The notes beneath the pieces were generated by a model. It worked only from the letters and a program-made list of their open reading frames with translations. It made no database searches and had not been told where the DNA came from. A stretch of DNA of 10,301 nt from JALZOC01 sp038320555 (GTDB lineage: Bacteria > Acidobacteriota > Vicinamibacteria > Vicinamibacterales > 2-12-FULL-66-21), in the NCBI GenBank assembly GCA_038320555.1, contig JBBQEJ010000178.1, positions 1 to 10,301 of the forward strand. The letters are read 5' to 3'. Positions 1-6,149 of the stretch are shown piece by piece; within the stretch, counting starts at the first letter, position 1; each line of letters begins with the position of its first letter. The position numbers and the translations under genes were made by a program.

Positions 1-1
1 G

Positions 2-748
2 GTCAACAAGCTGGCCTCCGATCTCAGGCTCCTCAGCAGCGGACCGCGGGCAGGTCTTGCCGAGGTACGCCTGCCGCCCGTGCAGCCGGGATCCTCAATC
101 ATGCCTGGCAAGGTGAACCCGTCGGTCCCCGAGATGGTCAATCAGGTCTGTTTTCAGGTGTACGGCTGCGACGCGGCCATTCTGGCGGCGTCAGATGCGG
201 GGCAGCTCGAGCTGAATGTCATGATGCCCGTGATCGCGTGGAACGCCATTCATGCAACGCGCATCATGACCAATGCCATGCGCGTCCTGCAGGATCGGTG
301 CATCGCGGACTCGCGCGCCGACGAGGAACGATGCCGCGAACTGCTCGATCGCAGCACGGCGCTGGCGACGGCGCTCAGTCCTTACCTTGGATACGAGGCA
401 ACCGCCGACATCGCCAAGACGTCTATCAAGACAGGACGATCGATCCGGGATCTCGTGCGCGAGCGGAAGCTGCTCCCCGAGACGCAGCTCGACGAGATCC
501 TGTCGGCCGAAGCCATGACATCTCCTGGTGTGACGGGGCAGGACCATGATGAACACTCTAAGAGTCCCGATGCTCGGCGTCATCGTACTGGCCGTCGCAC
601 TCGTGCCGGCGTTGCCGGCGGCCCAACACACGCGGCTGTTCCGCCCGGAGGATCTGGGAGAGCTCGAGCAACCGGACCGCAACGAGTGGCAGCGGCCCGA
701 CCAGATCATGGACGCCCTGGGGGTGGGCGAGGCAAGCTTCGTCGCTGA
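2..748 (+). CDS. aspA: Aspartate ammonia-lyase, C-terminal part (5' end outside window)
   Basis: Aspartate ammonia-lyase reversibly deaminates L-aspartate to fumarate and ammonia in the cytoplasm. The frame is already open at base 2, so the start lies upstream. The superfamily signature GSSIMPGKVNP (bases 89-121) is the flexible catalytic loop containing the general-base serine. Flanking stretches LRLLSSGPR, PEMVNQVCFQV and GQLELNVMMPVIAWN match aspartases better than class II fumarases, which usually have IRWLGSGPR and NEPGSS; fumarase is the main alternative. Family-like sequence runs to about AEAMTSPGV (near 532), where aspartases normally end. The frame then continues to a TGA at 746-748 with an Arg/Gly/Pro-rich tail that looks like off-frame translation and overlaps the next gene by 203 bases. 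One extra G in the GGGG at 535-538 would end the protein at the TGA at 547-549, as an ATGA overlap with the next start. The biological end is therefore probably near 549. Confidence 0.85.
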   Translation, partial: VNKLASDLRLLSSGPRAGLAEVRLPPVQPGSSIMPGKVNPSVPEMVNQVCFQVYGCDAAILAASDAGQLELNVMMPVIAWNAIHATRIMTNAMRVLQDRCIADSRADEERCRELLDRSTALATALSPYLGYEATADIAKTSIKTGRSIRDLVRERKLLPETQLDEILSAEAMTSPGVTGQDHDEHSKSPDARRHRTGRRTRAGVAGGPTHAAVPPGGSGRARATGPQRVAAARPDHGRPGGGRGKLRR

Positions 749-1205
749 CCTCGGCGCCGGCAGCGGCTGGTTTACCATCCAGCTCGCGGGTCGGGTCGGC
801 CCGAACGGCCTTGTGCTCGCCGAAGATATCCAGCGTCCGATGATCCAGGCCATCAAGATCCGGGTCGATCGGATCGGCCTGAAGAACGTCACTACCGTGC
901 TCGGCACGGCGAACGATCCTCGGCTTTCCGTCCCCGTCGACGCAGTCCTCATCGTCGACGCGTATCACGAAATGGAGCAGCCGGTCGAGCTGTTGCGCAA
1001 TGTCGCGACCAAGTTGAAACCAAACGGCCGCATCGGCATCGTTGATTTCACGAAGGATGGCGGTGGACCCGGGCCCGCGATGGAGGTGCGCGTGGATCCG
1101 GAGGTCGTCATCCGCGACGCGCAGGCGGCCGGACTCGTCCTGCGCTCGCGCGAGAACTTTCTCAAGTATGAATACATGCTGGTGTTCGAAAAACCGCGGC
1201 AATGA
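546..1205 (+). CDS. Class I SAM-dependent methyltransferase with N-terminal signal or anchor segment
   Basis: This 219-residue protein has a Rossmann-type methyltransferase domain. Motif I is VADLGAGSGWF (residues 66-76), an acidic strand-2 region follows (LAEDI, 91-95), then LIVDAYHEM (135-143) at motif IV and LKPNGRIGIVDF (157-168) at the post-motif strand. The substrate is unknown. Residues 1-27 look like an export signal or anchor: Arg6, a hydrophobic run MLGVIVLAVALVPAL (9-23), then LPAAQ, a weak signal peptidase I site. I chose the ATG at 546 because residues 31-60 (FRPEDLGELEQPDRNEW and PDQIMDALGV) look like the family's own N-terminus. An internal ATG at 708 would give a leaderless form starting just before motif I. 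The stop overlaps the next start by 4 bases (ATGA), suggesting translational coupling in one operon. An exported SAM enzyme is puzzling, because SAM is cytosolic. Confidence 0.85.
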   Translation: MMNTLRVPMLGVIVLAVALVPALPAAQHTRLFRPEDLGELEQPDRNEWQRPDQIMDALGVGEASFVADLGAGSGWFTIQLAGRVGPNGLVLAEDIQRPMIQAIKIRVDRIGLKNVTTVLGTANDPRLSVPVDAVLIVDAYHEMEQPVELLRNVATKLKPNGRIGIVDFTKDGGGPGPAMEVRVDPEVVIRDAQAAGLVLRSRENFLKYEYMLVFEKPRQ

Positions 1206-2065
1206 TCGCGGTCCCGGCTTTCTTCACCGAGTACCAGACGCTCGTCAACGCGGAGCTCGATCGGCTGGTCGCCGGCGACGGCACACCCGTCTGGCGATCG
1301 ATGGCCTACACGGTGCACGCCCCGTCAAAACGCGTGCGCCCGGTGCTCACGCTGCTCGCGGCGGAGCTGTGCGGGGGTGTTCCGGCCCGCGCCGTCCCGG
1401 TGGCCGCCGTGATGGAGCTGGTGCACGCATCCTCGCTCATCCTCGACGATCTACCGTCGATGGACGACGCCCCGTTGCGGCGGGGGCGCACATCAAATCA
1501 CCTTGAATTTGGAGAAGCGATCGCCATTCTTGCCGCCTTTGGCCTGCTCAATCTTGCCTACGGCACGCTCGCGCGCGCCTATGACGCGGCGCTTGCCGCG
1601 CGGCTGTCGTCGCTCGTCGCGGACGCTGTCGGCACCGATGGACTGATTGGCGGGCAGGCGGTCGATCTGCTCGCCACCGATCAGGAAATCAGCTTTGAAA
1701 CGCTCGAGCGCATCCACCGGGGTAAGACGGGCGCGCTCTTCAGCGCGGCGGCAACATCGGGCGCGATCATCGCGGGCGCGCCGGCAGACGCGCTGGGATC
1801 GCTGGCCGCGTACGCGAAGAATCTCGGCCTGGCCTTCCAGATCATCGACGATGTGCTCGACGTCGAAGGCGATCCAGCCGAAACCGGCAAGGCCGTGCGC
1901 GAGGACGCCAAAAAAACGACGTTCGTATCGTTCAGCGGCGTCGATGGCGCGCGACAGCTCGCGCTGGAGCTCTGCCAGACCGCCGATCGCGCGCTCGAAC
2001 CATTCGGGCGGCGCGCCGACCGGCTGCGCGACCTCTCGAAGTTCGTTGCGGGCCGAAGCTGGTAA
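1202..2065 (+). CDS. Trans-polyprenyl diphosphate synthase (FPP/GGPP synthase family)
   Basis: This cytoplasmic enzyme condenses isopentenyl diphosphate onto an allylic diphosphate to make C15-C20 or longer prenyl diphosphates. It has 287 residues, about the usual size. The first aspartate-rich motif is DDLPSMDD (82-89), followed by LRRG (92-95); the second is QIIDDVLD (213-220). Both bind the magnesium-diphosphate. GKTGALF (174-180) and the lysine-rich AKKTTF (236-241) are also typical. Oddities: SKRVRP (42-47) replaces the common GKRxRP; AILAAFGLLNLAY (108-120) replaces the usual AILAGDALLxxAF; and the residues four and five places before the first Asp are both Ser (78, 77), where short-chain FPP synthases often carry an aromatic residue. 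Small residues there favour a longer product such as GGPP; that is inference. The gene overlaps the methyltransferase by 4 bases and ends 9 bases before the next start, so it lies inside an operon. Confidence 0.9.
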   Translation: MIAVPAFFTEYQTLVNAELDRLVAGDGTPVWRSMAYTVHAPSKRVRPVLTLLAAELCGGVPARAVPVAAVMELVHASSLILDDLPSMDDAPLRRGRTSNHLEFGEAIAILAAFGLLNLAYGTLARAYDAALAARLSSLVADAVGTDGLIGGQAVDLLATDQEISFETLERIHRGKTGALFSAAATSGAIIAGAPADALGSLAAYAKNLGLAFQIIDDVLDVEGDPAETGKAVREDAKKTTFVSFSGVDGARQLALELCQTADRALEPFGRRADRLRDLSKFVAGRSW

Positions 2066-2074
2066 CGTTAGAGC

Positions 2075-4024
2075 GTGATCGAACCGGGCCTGGATCGCCG
2101 CGTCGACGAGCTGCGCCAGCAGCTCCGGGCGCTCGGGTATCTCGACGCGGGCGTCAATCGGTTCGTGCTCGGACCCGCCACAGACACGCGGCCGCCGTTC
2201 GCGATTGCCCTCCTCGCCAGCTTCCGCGTCGGCTGTCTCGCCGCGTTGCTCCTCGGGCCGGCCGCCGCCATCGGCTTGAACAGCAGGCTGCCCGGCCTGG
2301 TGACCGGCCCACGCGATGCGATCGTCGTCGCCATCTATCTCGGCCTGTTGCTGGGATCCGCGGTCTCGGTCGTCGCCTTTCTGGCAAGCCTCCTCGTCGC
2401 CTCTCTCGCGGGTGAAGGGATCGCGCGCCGTGCGCGGCCGTGGTCGCGTGTGGCGGGGGCGGTGGTTGCCGTCGCCTGCCTGGTTTACCTCACGCTCTGG
2501 TGGCGCAGCGCGAATGCGGGGTTCGGATGGGCGGCGCCGATCTGGACTGCGTTTGCGCTTGCCGTCGCTGTGGCCATCAGCCTGCTGCTCGGCCACGTGG
2601 TCACCGTCGCCGCATTCGCCGTCATCCTCGCTCGCCGCGGAAACGGGGAGCTTCACGGCGCGGCCCCGCGATTCACTTCTTCTTCATCCTCGTGGAAGAT
2701 GACGCTGGCGGCGGCGTTGGTCGCCTTTGCGGGCGCCGCTGCTGTGCTGATCGTGACGGCACCCAGGGATCCGGGCCGTGCTGCGCATGTGCCTCTTGCG
2801 GTCGTCTCGAGCGGCCTGCGCATCCGACTGATCGCCATCGACGGCGTCGATCCCGGCGTGCTCGAAGAGCTGGCAAGCACGGGACGCATTCCGAGACTGG
2901 CCGCCGCGTTGACCGGCACCCGCGCCCCCTTGGGCCTTCAGGACACGGACACGACCCGCGATCCCGCGCGGGGCTGGACGACAATTGCAACGGGGCGGAC
3001 GCCGGAGGACCACGGCGTTGGAGGCCTCGAGACGAGGCGGGTGGCGGGCATCCAGGGCAGCGTGGTGGCGGGCGAACGATCGCCGCTCGGCCACGCCATA
3101 CGCACAGCCACCGATCTGCTGCGCCTCACACGTCCGGCTATTGCGAGCGGCAATGAACGACGCGTCAAGACGATGTGGGACGTCGCCTCGGACGCCGGCC
3201 TGCGCACGGCCGTCGTCAACTGGTGGGCGACCTGGCCGGCGCCGTTCAATTCGGAGAGCGGAATTGTGGTGAGCGATCGCGCGACGTTGCGCCTCGAGCG
3301 CGGCGGCGCGCTGGACGCCGAGATCGCGCCGGCTTCCTTGTACGAGCCACTGCGCGCACGATGGCCCGCTATCCGTAACGACGCGGCCGCTCGGGGGCGC
3401 GCCGCGGCGGCCTCTCTCGCGTGGGGCGACTCGGACACTCGCACGACGCTCGAACGATCCGCCGAGCTCGACGCGATCCAGCTCGCGCTGACCCGCGAGG
3501 TCTCAACTTCCCTGCCGGATCTTTCGGCTGTGTATCTCCCCGGTCTGGACATCGCCCAAAACACGTTGCTCGGCCGGCGCGATGCCGCACTCGCCCCATC
3601 CGTTGTCGCGGCGCGCCTGCAGGCGCTGCGCGATTACTACATCTTCCTCGATCGCCTGCTTGCCGATGTACTTTCGCCAGCCGCCGATGAGCTCATCGTC
3701 GTCGTGACCGAGCCAGGACGTGTGACCGCCGCCGCCGATGGATTGATGGGCGTGATGGGTCGCAGCGCGGCGCCGAAGAGGGAGGCGGCGGGACGTGTGA
3801 CCGACGTGGCGCCGACGGTGCTCCACGCTCTTGGCGTGCCCATCAGCCGCGAGCTTGCCGGCGCGCCTCTCACCGCGTTGTTCGACGACGGCTTCGCGCG
3901 GCGCTATCCGGTGCGTCAGATGGAGACATACGGACGGCCGTCAACGAACAGAAGCGCCCGCAGCGGGCAACCACTCGATCAGGAAATGATCGACAGACTC
4001 AGGAGCCTTGGATATGTCAAATGA
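2075..4024 (+). CDS. Multi-pass membrane protein with alkaline-phosphatase-superfamily (type I phosphodiesterase-like) domain, probably degenerate
   Basis: The 649-residue protein begins at GTG 2075, 9 bases after the previous stop, with only a weak ribosome site. Hydrophobic segments lie near residues 42-68, 82-112, 124-143, 152-185 and 209-228; an odd number would place the C-terminal domain outside the cytoplasm. Residues 250-600 resemble type I phosphodiesterases/nucleotide pyrophosphatases: RLIAIDGVDPG (251-261, first metal Asp256), WTTIATGRTPEDHGV (301-315, candidate nucleophile Thr302/303), KTMWDVASDAGLRTAVVNWW (365-384) and DVAPTVLHALGVP (577-589) with ELAGAPL. Family members also have D-x-x-x-H, a DH pair and a late His. 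Here these positions read DIAQN (492-496) and VVVTEPGR (542-549), and I see no late His-Gly. It may therefore be a non-catalytic relative, or use different ligands. LRALGYL (18-24) and LRSLGYV (642-648) echo each other at the two ends. Substrate is unknown. Confidence 0.75.
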   Translation: MIEPGLDRRVDELRQQLRALGYLDAGVNRFVLGPATDTRPPFAIALLASFRVGCLAALLLGPAAAIGLNSRLPGLVTGPRDAIVVAIYLGLLLGSAVSVVAFLASLLVASLAGEGIARRARPWSRVAGAVVAVACLVYLTLWWRSANAGFGWAAPIWTAFALAVAVAISLLLGHVVTVAAFAVILARRGNGELHGAAPRFTSSSSSWKMTLAAALVAFAGAAAVLIVTAPRDPGRAAHVPLAVVSSGLRIRLIAIDGVDPGVLEELASTGRIPRLAAALTGTRAPLGLQDTDTTRDPARGWTTIATGRTPEDHGVGGLETRRVAGIQGSVVAGERSPLGHAIRTATDLLRLTRPAIASGNERRVKTMWDVASDAGLRTAVVNWWATWPAPFNSESGIVVSDRATLRLERGGALDAEIAPASLYEPLRARWPAIRNDAAARGRAAAASLAWGDSDTRTTLERSAELDAIQLALTREVSTSLPDLSAVYLPGLDIAQNTLLGRRDAALAPSVVAARLQALRDYYIFLDRLLADVLSPAADELIVVVTEPGRVTAAADGLMGVMGRSAAPKREAAGRVTDVAPTVLHALGVPISRELAGAPLTALFDDGFARRYPVRQMETYGRPSTNRSARSGQPLDQEMIDRLRSLGYVK

Positions 4025-4195
4025 GAATCCCTTATCTCTAGTCCCAATCGCGAATCCCCAATCGCGAATCCTATCCCTAATCGCTGAATCTGAGCCGACG
4101 AGTCAAGGATTCAGCGATGAACGATTCGGATCAGTGATTGGGATTCGTGATTCGGGATGAGGGATACGGATTCGGGATTAGGGATTAGGGGGATT
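4025..4195. repeat. Degenerate 7-bp repeat cluster forming a long imperfect inverted repeat
   Basis: This region between convergent genes is built from variants of a heptamer close to GGATTCG/GGATTAG. On the right (4134-4195) the units read on the plus strand: ggattcg at 4141, tgattcg at 4148, ggatgag at 4155, ggatacg at 4162, a one-base slip, then ggattcg at 4168, ggattag at 4175 and again at 4182. On the left (4025-4090) the complement is present, including a perfect 14-bp unit cccaatcgcgaatc twice in tandem (4043-4056, 4057-4070), that is, two heptamers per unit. The two arms of roughly 65 bases therefore pair imperfectly. Heptamer arrays of this style are known as STRR sequences in cyanobacteria; the resemblance is in form only. 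The right edge enters the 3' end of bioY. Confidence 0.85.
4080..4118. terminator. Central perfect hairpin of the repeat cluster, possible bidirectional terminator
   Basis: An 11-bp perfect inverted repeat, atcgctgaatc (4080-4090) and gattcagcgat (4108-4118), surrounds a 17-base loop and is extended imperfectly by the flanking heptamers. It lies between the stop of the plus-strand membrane protein gene and the stop of the minus-strand bioY, the right place for a shared terminator. It has no clear T-run on either side, so it is not a standard intrinsic terminator. The structure is seen in the sequence; the function is inferred. Confidence 0.4.
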
Positions 4196-4804
4196 GGCCG
4201 TGCCGACCAGCCGCCAGGCGGCGGGCATCACGGCGGCGGCGACGAAGATCTTGAGGATGTCCGCGGGAATGAACGGGTACAAGCCGGTGCGGAGCGCAGC
4301 GTCAAAGCCGACGGCCGCGGGGCGGGCGAAAAAAGCCAGCCATGTCACACCACATGCGAAGACTAGTGCCAGGCCGCACGCCATCGCGATGACCGACGTC
4401 AGGTATCGGCGATCGAAGCCGCGTTCCGCCAGCCTGCCGGCCGCCAACGCCGCGAACGGGTAACTCATCAGGTACCCGCCTGTCGGCCCGAGCAGCCGGA
4501 GCGCGCCCTGCGGCAGTACAGGCGAGGTTGCGAACACCGGAAGCCCTGCGATGCCGGCGAGCAGGTAGAGCACCTGCGCGGACGTGCCGAGGCGTGACCC
4601 GAGCACCGCACCGCCGAGCAGCACCACCATCGGTTGCAGCGTGAAGGGCACCGGCGTGAAGGGCAAGGGAATGCTCACCTGCGCGGCTGCGGCAGTCAGT
4701 GCCGTCACCAGGACGACCGACGCCACGCGAATCGCTGTGCCCATTTCGACGCCAGAGAGGATGGTCGTCAAGAATGTTCGCTGGACCTCAATCGAGTTCT
4801 GCAT
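4178..4804 (-). CDS. bioY: BioY biotin transporter (substrate-binding S component)
   Basis: BioY is the membrane substrate-capture subunit of biotin ECF transporters and in some bacteria transports biotin without a dedicated energising module. The 208-residue protein is almost entirely hydrophobic with about six membrane segments. Family signatures are present: QVSIPLPFTPVPFTLQP (42-58), LLGGAVLGSRLG (62-73), YLLAGIAGLPVFA (80-92), LLGPTGGYLMSYPFAA (104-119) and GLYPFIPADILKIFVAAAV (174-192). No EcfA or EcfT gene is in the window. The ATG at 4804 has no recognisable ribosome site; an ATG at residue 21 is an alternative, and the family core starts shortly after it. The last residues, NPPNP, and the TAA stop are encoded by the adjacent heptamer repeat, so the original C-terminus may have been near WRLVG. 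The gene is divergent from thiD and convergent with the membrane protein gene. Confidence 0.93.
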   Translation of the reverse strand: MQNSIEVQRTFLTTILSGVEMGTAIRVASVVLVTALTAAAAQVSIPLPFTPVPFTLQPMVVLLGGAVLGSRLGTSAQVLYLLAGIAGLPVFATSPVLPQGALRLLGPTGGYLMSYPFAALAAGRLAERGFDRRYLTSVIAMACGLALVFACGVTWLAFFARPAAVGFDAALRTGLYPFIPADILKIFVAAAVMPAAWRLVGTANPPNP

Positions 4805-4881
4805 AGGGCGGTGATTGTACTATGGTCGTGGCTTCGCCTTTTAGGCTGAAGCACCTTATCAGGCGGAAGCCACACAGCGTC
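4805..4881. promoter_or_regulatory. Divergent bioY/thiD promoter region
   Basis: These 77 bases separate the divergent bioY and thiD starts and must hold any local promoters. Two -10-like hexamers overlap: TACAAT on the minus strand (4819-4814) toward bioY and TACTAT on the plus strand (4818-4823) toward thiD. I see no good -35 for either. If the minus-strand hexamer is used, the bioY transcript would start only a few bases before ATG 4804 and be nearly leaderless, which would fit the missing ribosome site. If the plus-strand one is used, the thiD leader would begin at the palindrome. I see no BirA- or BioR-like operator. Confidence 0.4.
4828..4873. repeat. 46-bp imperfect palindrome with two alternative pairings upstream of thiD
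   Basis: The outer arms, gtggcttcgcct (4828-4839) and aggcggaagccac (4861-4873), are complementary except for one bulged G. The left arm can instead pair with the nearer aggctgaagc (4843-4852), forming a tight hairpin with a 3-base loop. The segments 4843-4852 and 4861-4870 are near-identical direct copies differing at one base. In RNA, the two pairings exclude each other. It could be a dispersed palindromic repeat, a protein-binding site, or a leader switch. The downstream pairing ends 8 bases before the thiD start. Confidence 0.6.
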
Positions 4882-5670
4882 ATGAAAACAGCCCTGACGA
4901 TTGCGGGAAGCGATTCGGGCGGCGGGGCGGGGATTCAGGCCGACCTGAAGACATTCGCCGCGCACGGTGTCTTCGGCACGAGCGCGATTACTGCGGTCAC
5001 GGCACAAAACACGCTCGGGGTTGTCTGCTGGCAGGCGCTCCCGGCCGATCTCGTGACGGCGCAGATCGAGGCCGTCATCGGGGATATCGGAGCGGACGCG
5101 GTCAAGATTGGCATGCTGGCAAACGCGGCGATCGTGGAAGCGGTCGCCGCGGCCATTCGCGCACTCGATCTTGCGCAGGTCGTCGTGGATCCGGTCATGA
5201 TCGCCAAAGGAGGCGACCGGCTGCTTGACCCGGACGCCGCCGCTGCTCTTGGGTCCGAGTTGCTCCCGAACGCCCACGTCGTGACACCAAACGTGCCGGA
5301 AGCGGAAGTCCTCGCGGGAATCTCCGTGCGATCGGTCGAAGACATGCGGCGCGCGGGAGAACGAATCCTTGGGCTCGGGCCCCGCGTCGTATTGGTGAAG
5401 GGTGGCCACCTCGACGGACCCGATTCGATCGACGTGGTGTGCACGGCGTCGGGCACATTCGAAATCCGCCGGCCGCGCGTCCAGACCCGCCATACGCATG
5501 GCACGGGTTGCACCCTGTCGTCCGCCATTGCCGCCAATCTGGCATTGGGCCTGGCGGATCGCCAGGCGATCGAGGCCGCCCGCGACTATCTCGACGGGGC
5601 GATCAGGCATGCGCCCGGGCTCGGCTCGGGCCACGGCCCGCTGAATCATTTCTGGCGCGCGGTATACTGA
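4882..5670 (+). CDS. thiD: Hydroxymethylpyrimidine/phosphomethylpyrimidine kinase
   Basis: ThiD phosphorylates HMP to HMP-P and then HMP-PP, the pyrimidine half of thiamine diphosphate, in the cytoplasm. The 262-residue protein has ribokinase-like signatures: TIAGSDSGGGAGIQADLKTF (6-25) for substrate and phosphate binding, VVDPVMIAKGG (101-111), TPNVPEAEVL (135-144), VLVKGGHL (170-177) and the catalytic HGTGCTLSSAIAAN (206-219) with Cys210. I chose ATG 4882 because family members begin at this MKTALTIAGSD stretch; the upstream in-frame ATG at 4822 would add 20 unconserved residues encoded by a palindrome. No strong Shine-Dalgarno is visible. No other thiamine gene is in the window. moaE follows after 5 bases, so the three genes are probably cotranscribed. 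I see no TPP riboswitch. Confidence 0.95.
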   Translation: MKTALTIAGSDSGGGAGIQADLKTFAAHGVFGTSAITAVTAQNTLGVVCWQALPADLVTAQIEAVIGDIGADAVKIGMLANAAIVEAVAAAIRALDLAQVVVDPVMIAKGGDRLLDPDAAAALGSELLPNAHVVTPNVPEAEVLAGISVRSVEDMRRAGERILGLGPRVVLVKGGHLDGPDSIDVVCTASGTFEIRRPRVQTRHTHGTGCTLSSAIAANLALGLADRQAIEAARDYLDGAIRHAPGLGSGHGPLNHFWRAVY

Positions 5671-5675
5671 ACGCA

Positions 5676-6149
5676 ATGCCGGACCGGAGGTTCCGCCTCA
5701 CTGCGGATCCGCTCGACGCGAACGCCATCGTCGCGATCGTGTCGTCGGAAGACTGCGGGGCGGTCACGACATTTGTCGGCCTTGTGCGCAACGAGAACGG
5801 CGGGCGGCGCGTGCTATGGCTCGAGTACGAAGCGTACGAGCCGCTGGCACTCAAAGCCTTCGCCCAGATCGACGAGGAGGCGGGCGGCAGATGGCCGTCA
5901 ATCGCGCTGGCTATTCACCATCGAATCGGCCGCGTGGAAATCGGTCAGGCGAGCGTCGTCATTGCGGCCGCCTCACCGCATCGTGTCGAGGCGTTTGCGG
6001 CGTGCCGGTACGCGATCGAGCGCATCAAACAGATCGCCCCCATCTGGAAGCACGAGCATTTCGAAGGCGGCGACATCTGGATTGAGGGAGCAACCGCCGA
6101 TCCCACCGACGACGATGTGCGGCGAATGGCGTTCGCGCAATGCACGTAA
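5676..6149 (+). CDS. moaE: Molybdopterin synthase large (catalytic) subunit
   Basis: MoaE, with MoaD, forms the heterotetramer that converts cyclic pyranopterin monophosphate to molybdopterin by inserting two sulfurs carried on the MoaD C-terminus. The 157-residue length is usual. Signatures are GAVTTFVGLVRNENGG (28-43), LEYEAYEPLALK (49-60), HHRIGRVEIGQASVVIA (81-97), SPHRVEAFAACRYAIERIK (100-118) and APIWKHEHFEGGDIWIEG (121-138). Lys118 and Lys125 correspond to the two active-site lysines of the E. coli enzyme. The start is the ATG 5 bases after the thiD stop; an in-frame upstream extension into thiD is open but not conserved. It overlaps moaD by 10 bases, with moaE first, the reverse of the E. 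coli order. The other molybdenum cofactor genes are not in the window. Confidence 0.95.
   Translation: MPDRRFRLTADPLDANAIVAIVSSEDCGAVTTFVGLVRNENGGRRVLWLEYEAYEPLALKAFAQIDEEAGGRWPSIALAIHHRIGRVEIGQASVVIAAASPHRVEAFAACRYAIERIKQIAPIWKHEHFEGGDIWIEGATADPTDDDVRRMAFAQCT

Noticed and set aside
1493..2656. A 387-codon minus-strand open frame opposite the prenyl synthase and membrane protein
   Set aside because: Its composition is rich in Arg, Gly, Asp and Glu without domain signatures; the plus-strand genes explain this region fully.
4025..4195. A CRISPR array
   Set aside because: The units are 7 bases, contiguous and degenerate, with no spacers of constant length and no cas genes nearby.
4822..4881. 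An earlier ATG start for thiD
   Set aside because: It would add 20 unconserved residues encoded by the palindrome, and ThiD proteins normally begin a few residues before TIAGSDSGGG.
4824..4881. A TPP riboswitch upstream of thiD
   Set aside because: The leader is too short, and I do not see the conserved CUGAGA or the ACCUGAUC-type elements.
5663..5668. TATACT as a -10 promoter for moaE
   Set aside because: It lies at the end of thiD with no convincing -35 and would start transcription right at the moaE ATG; cotranscription with thiD is simpler.
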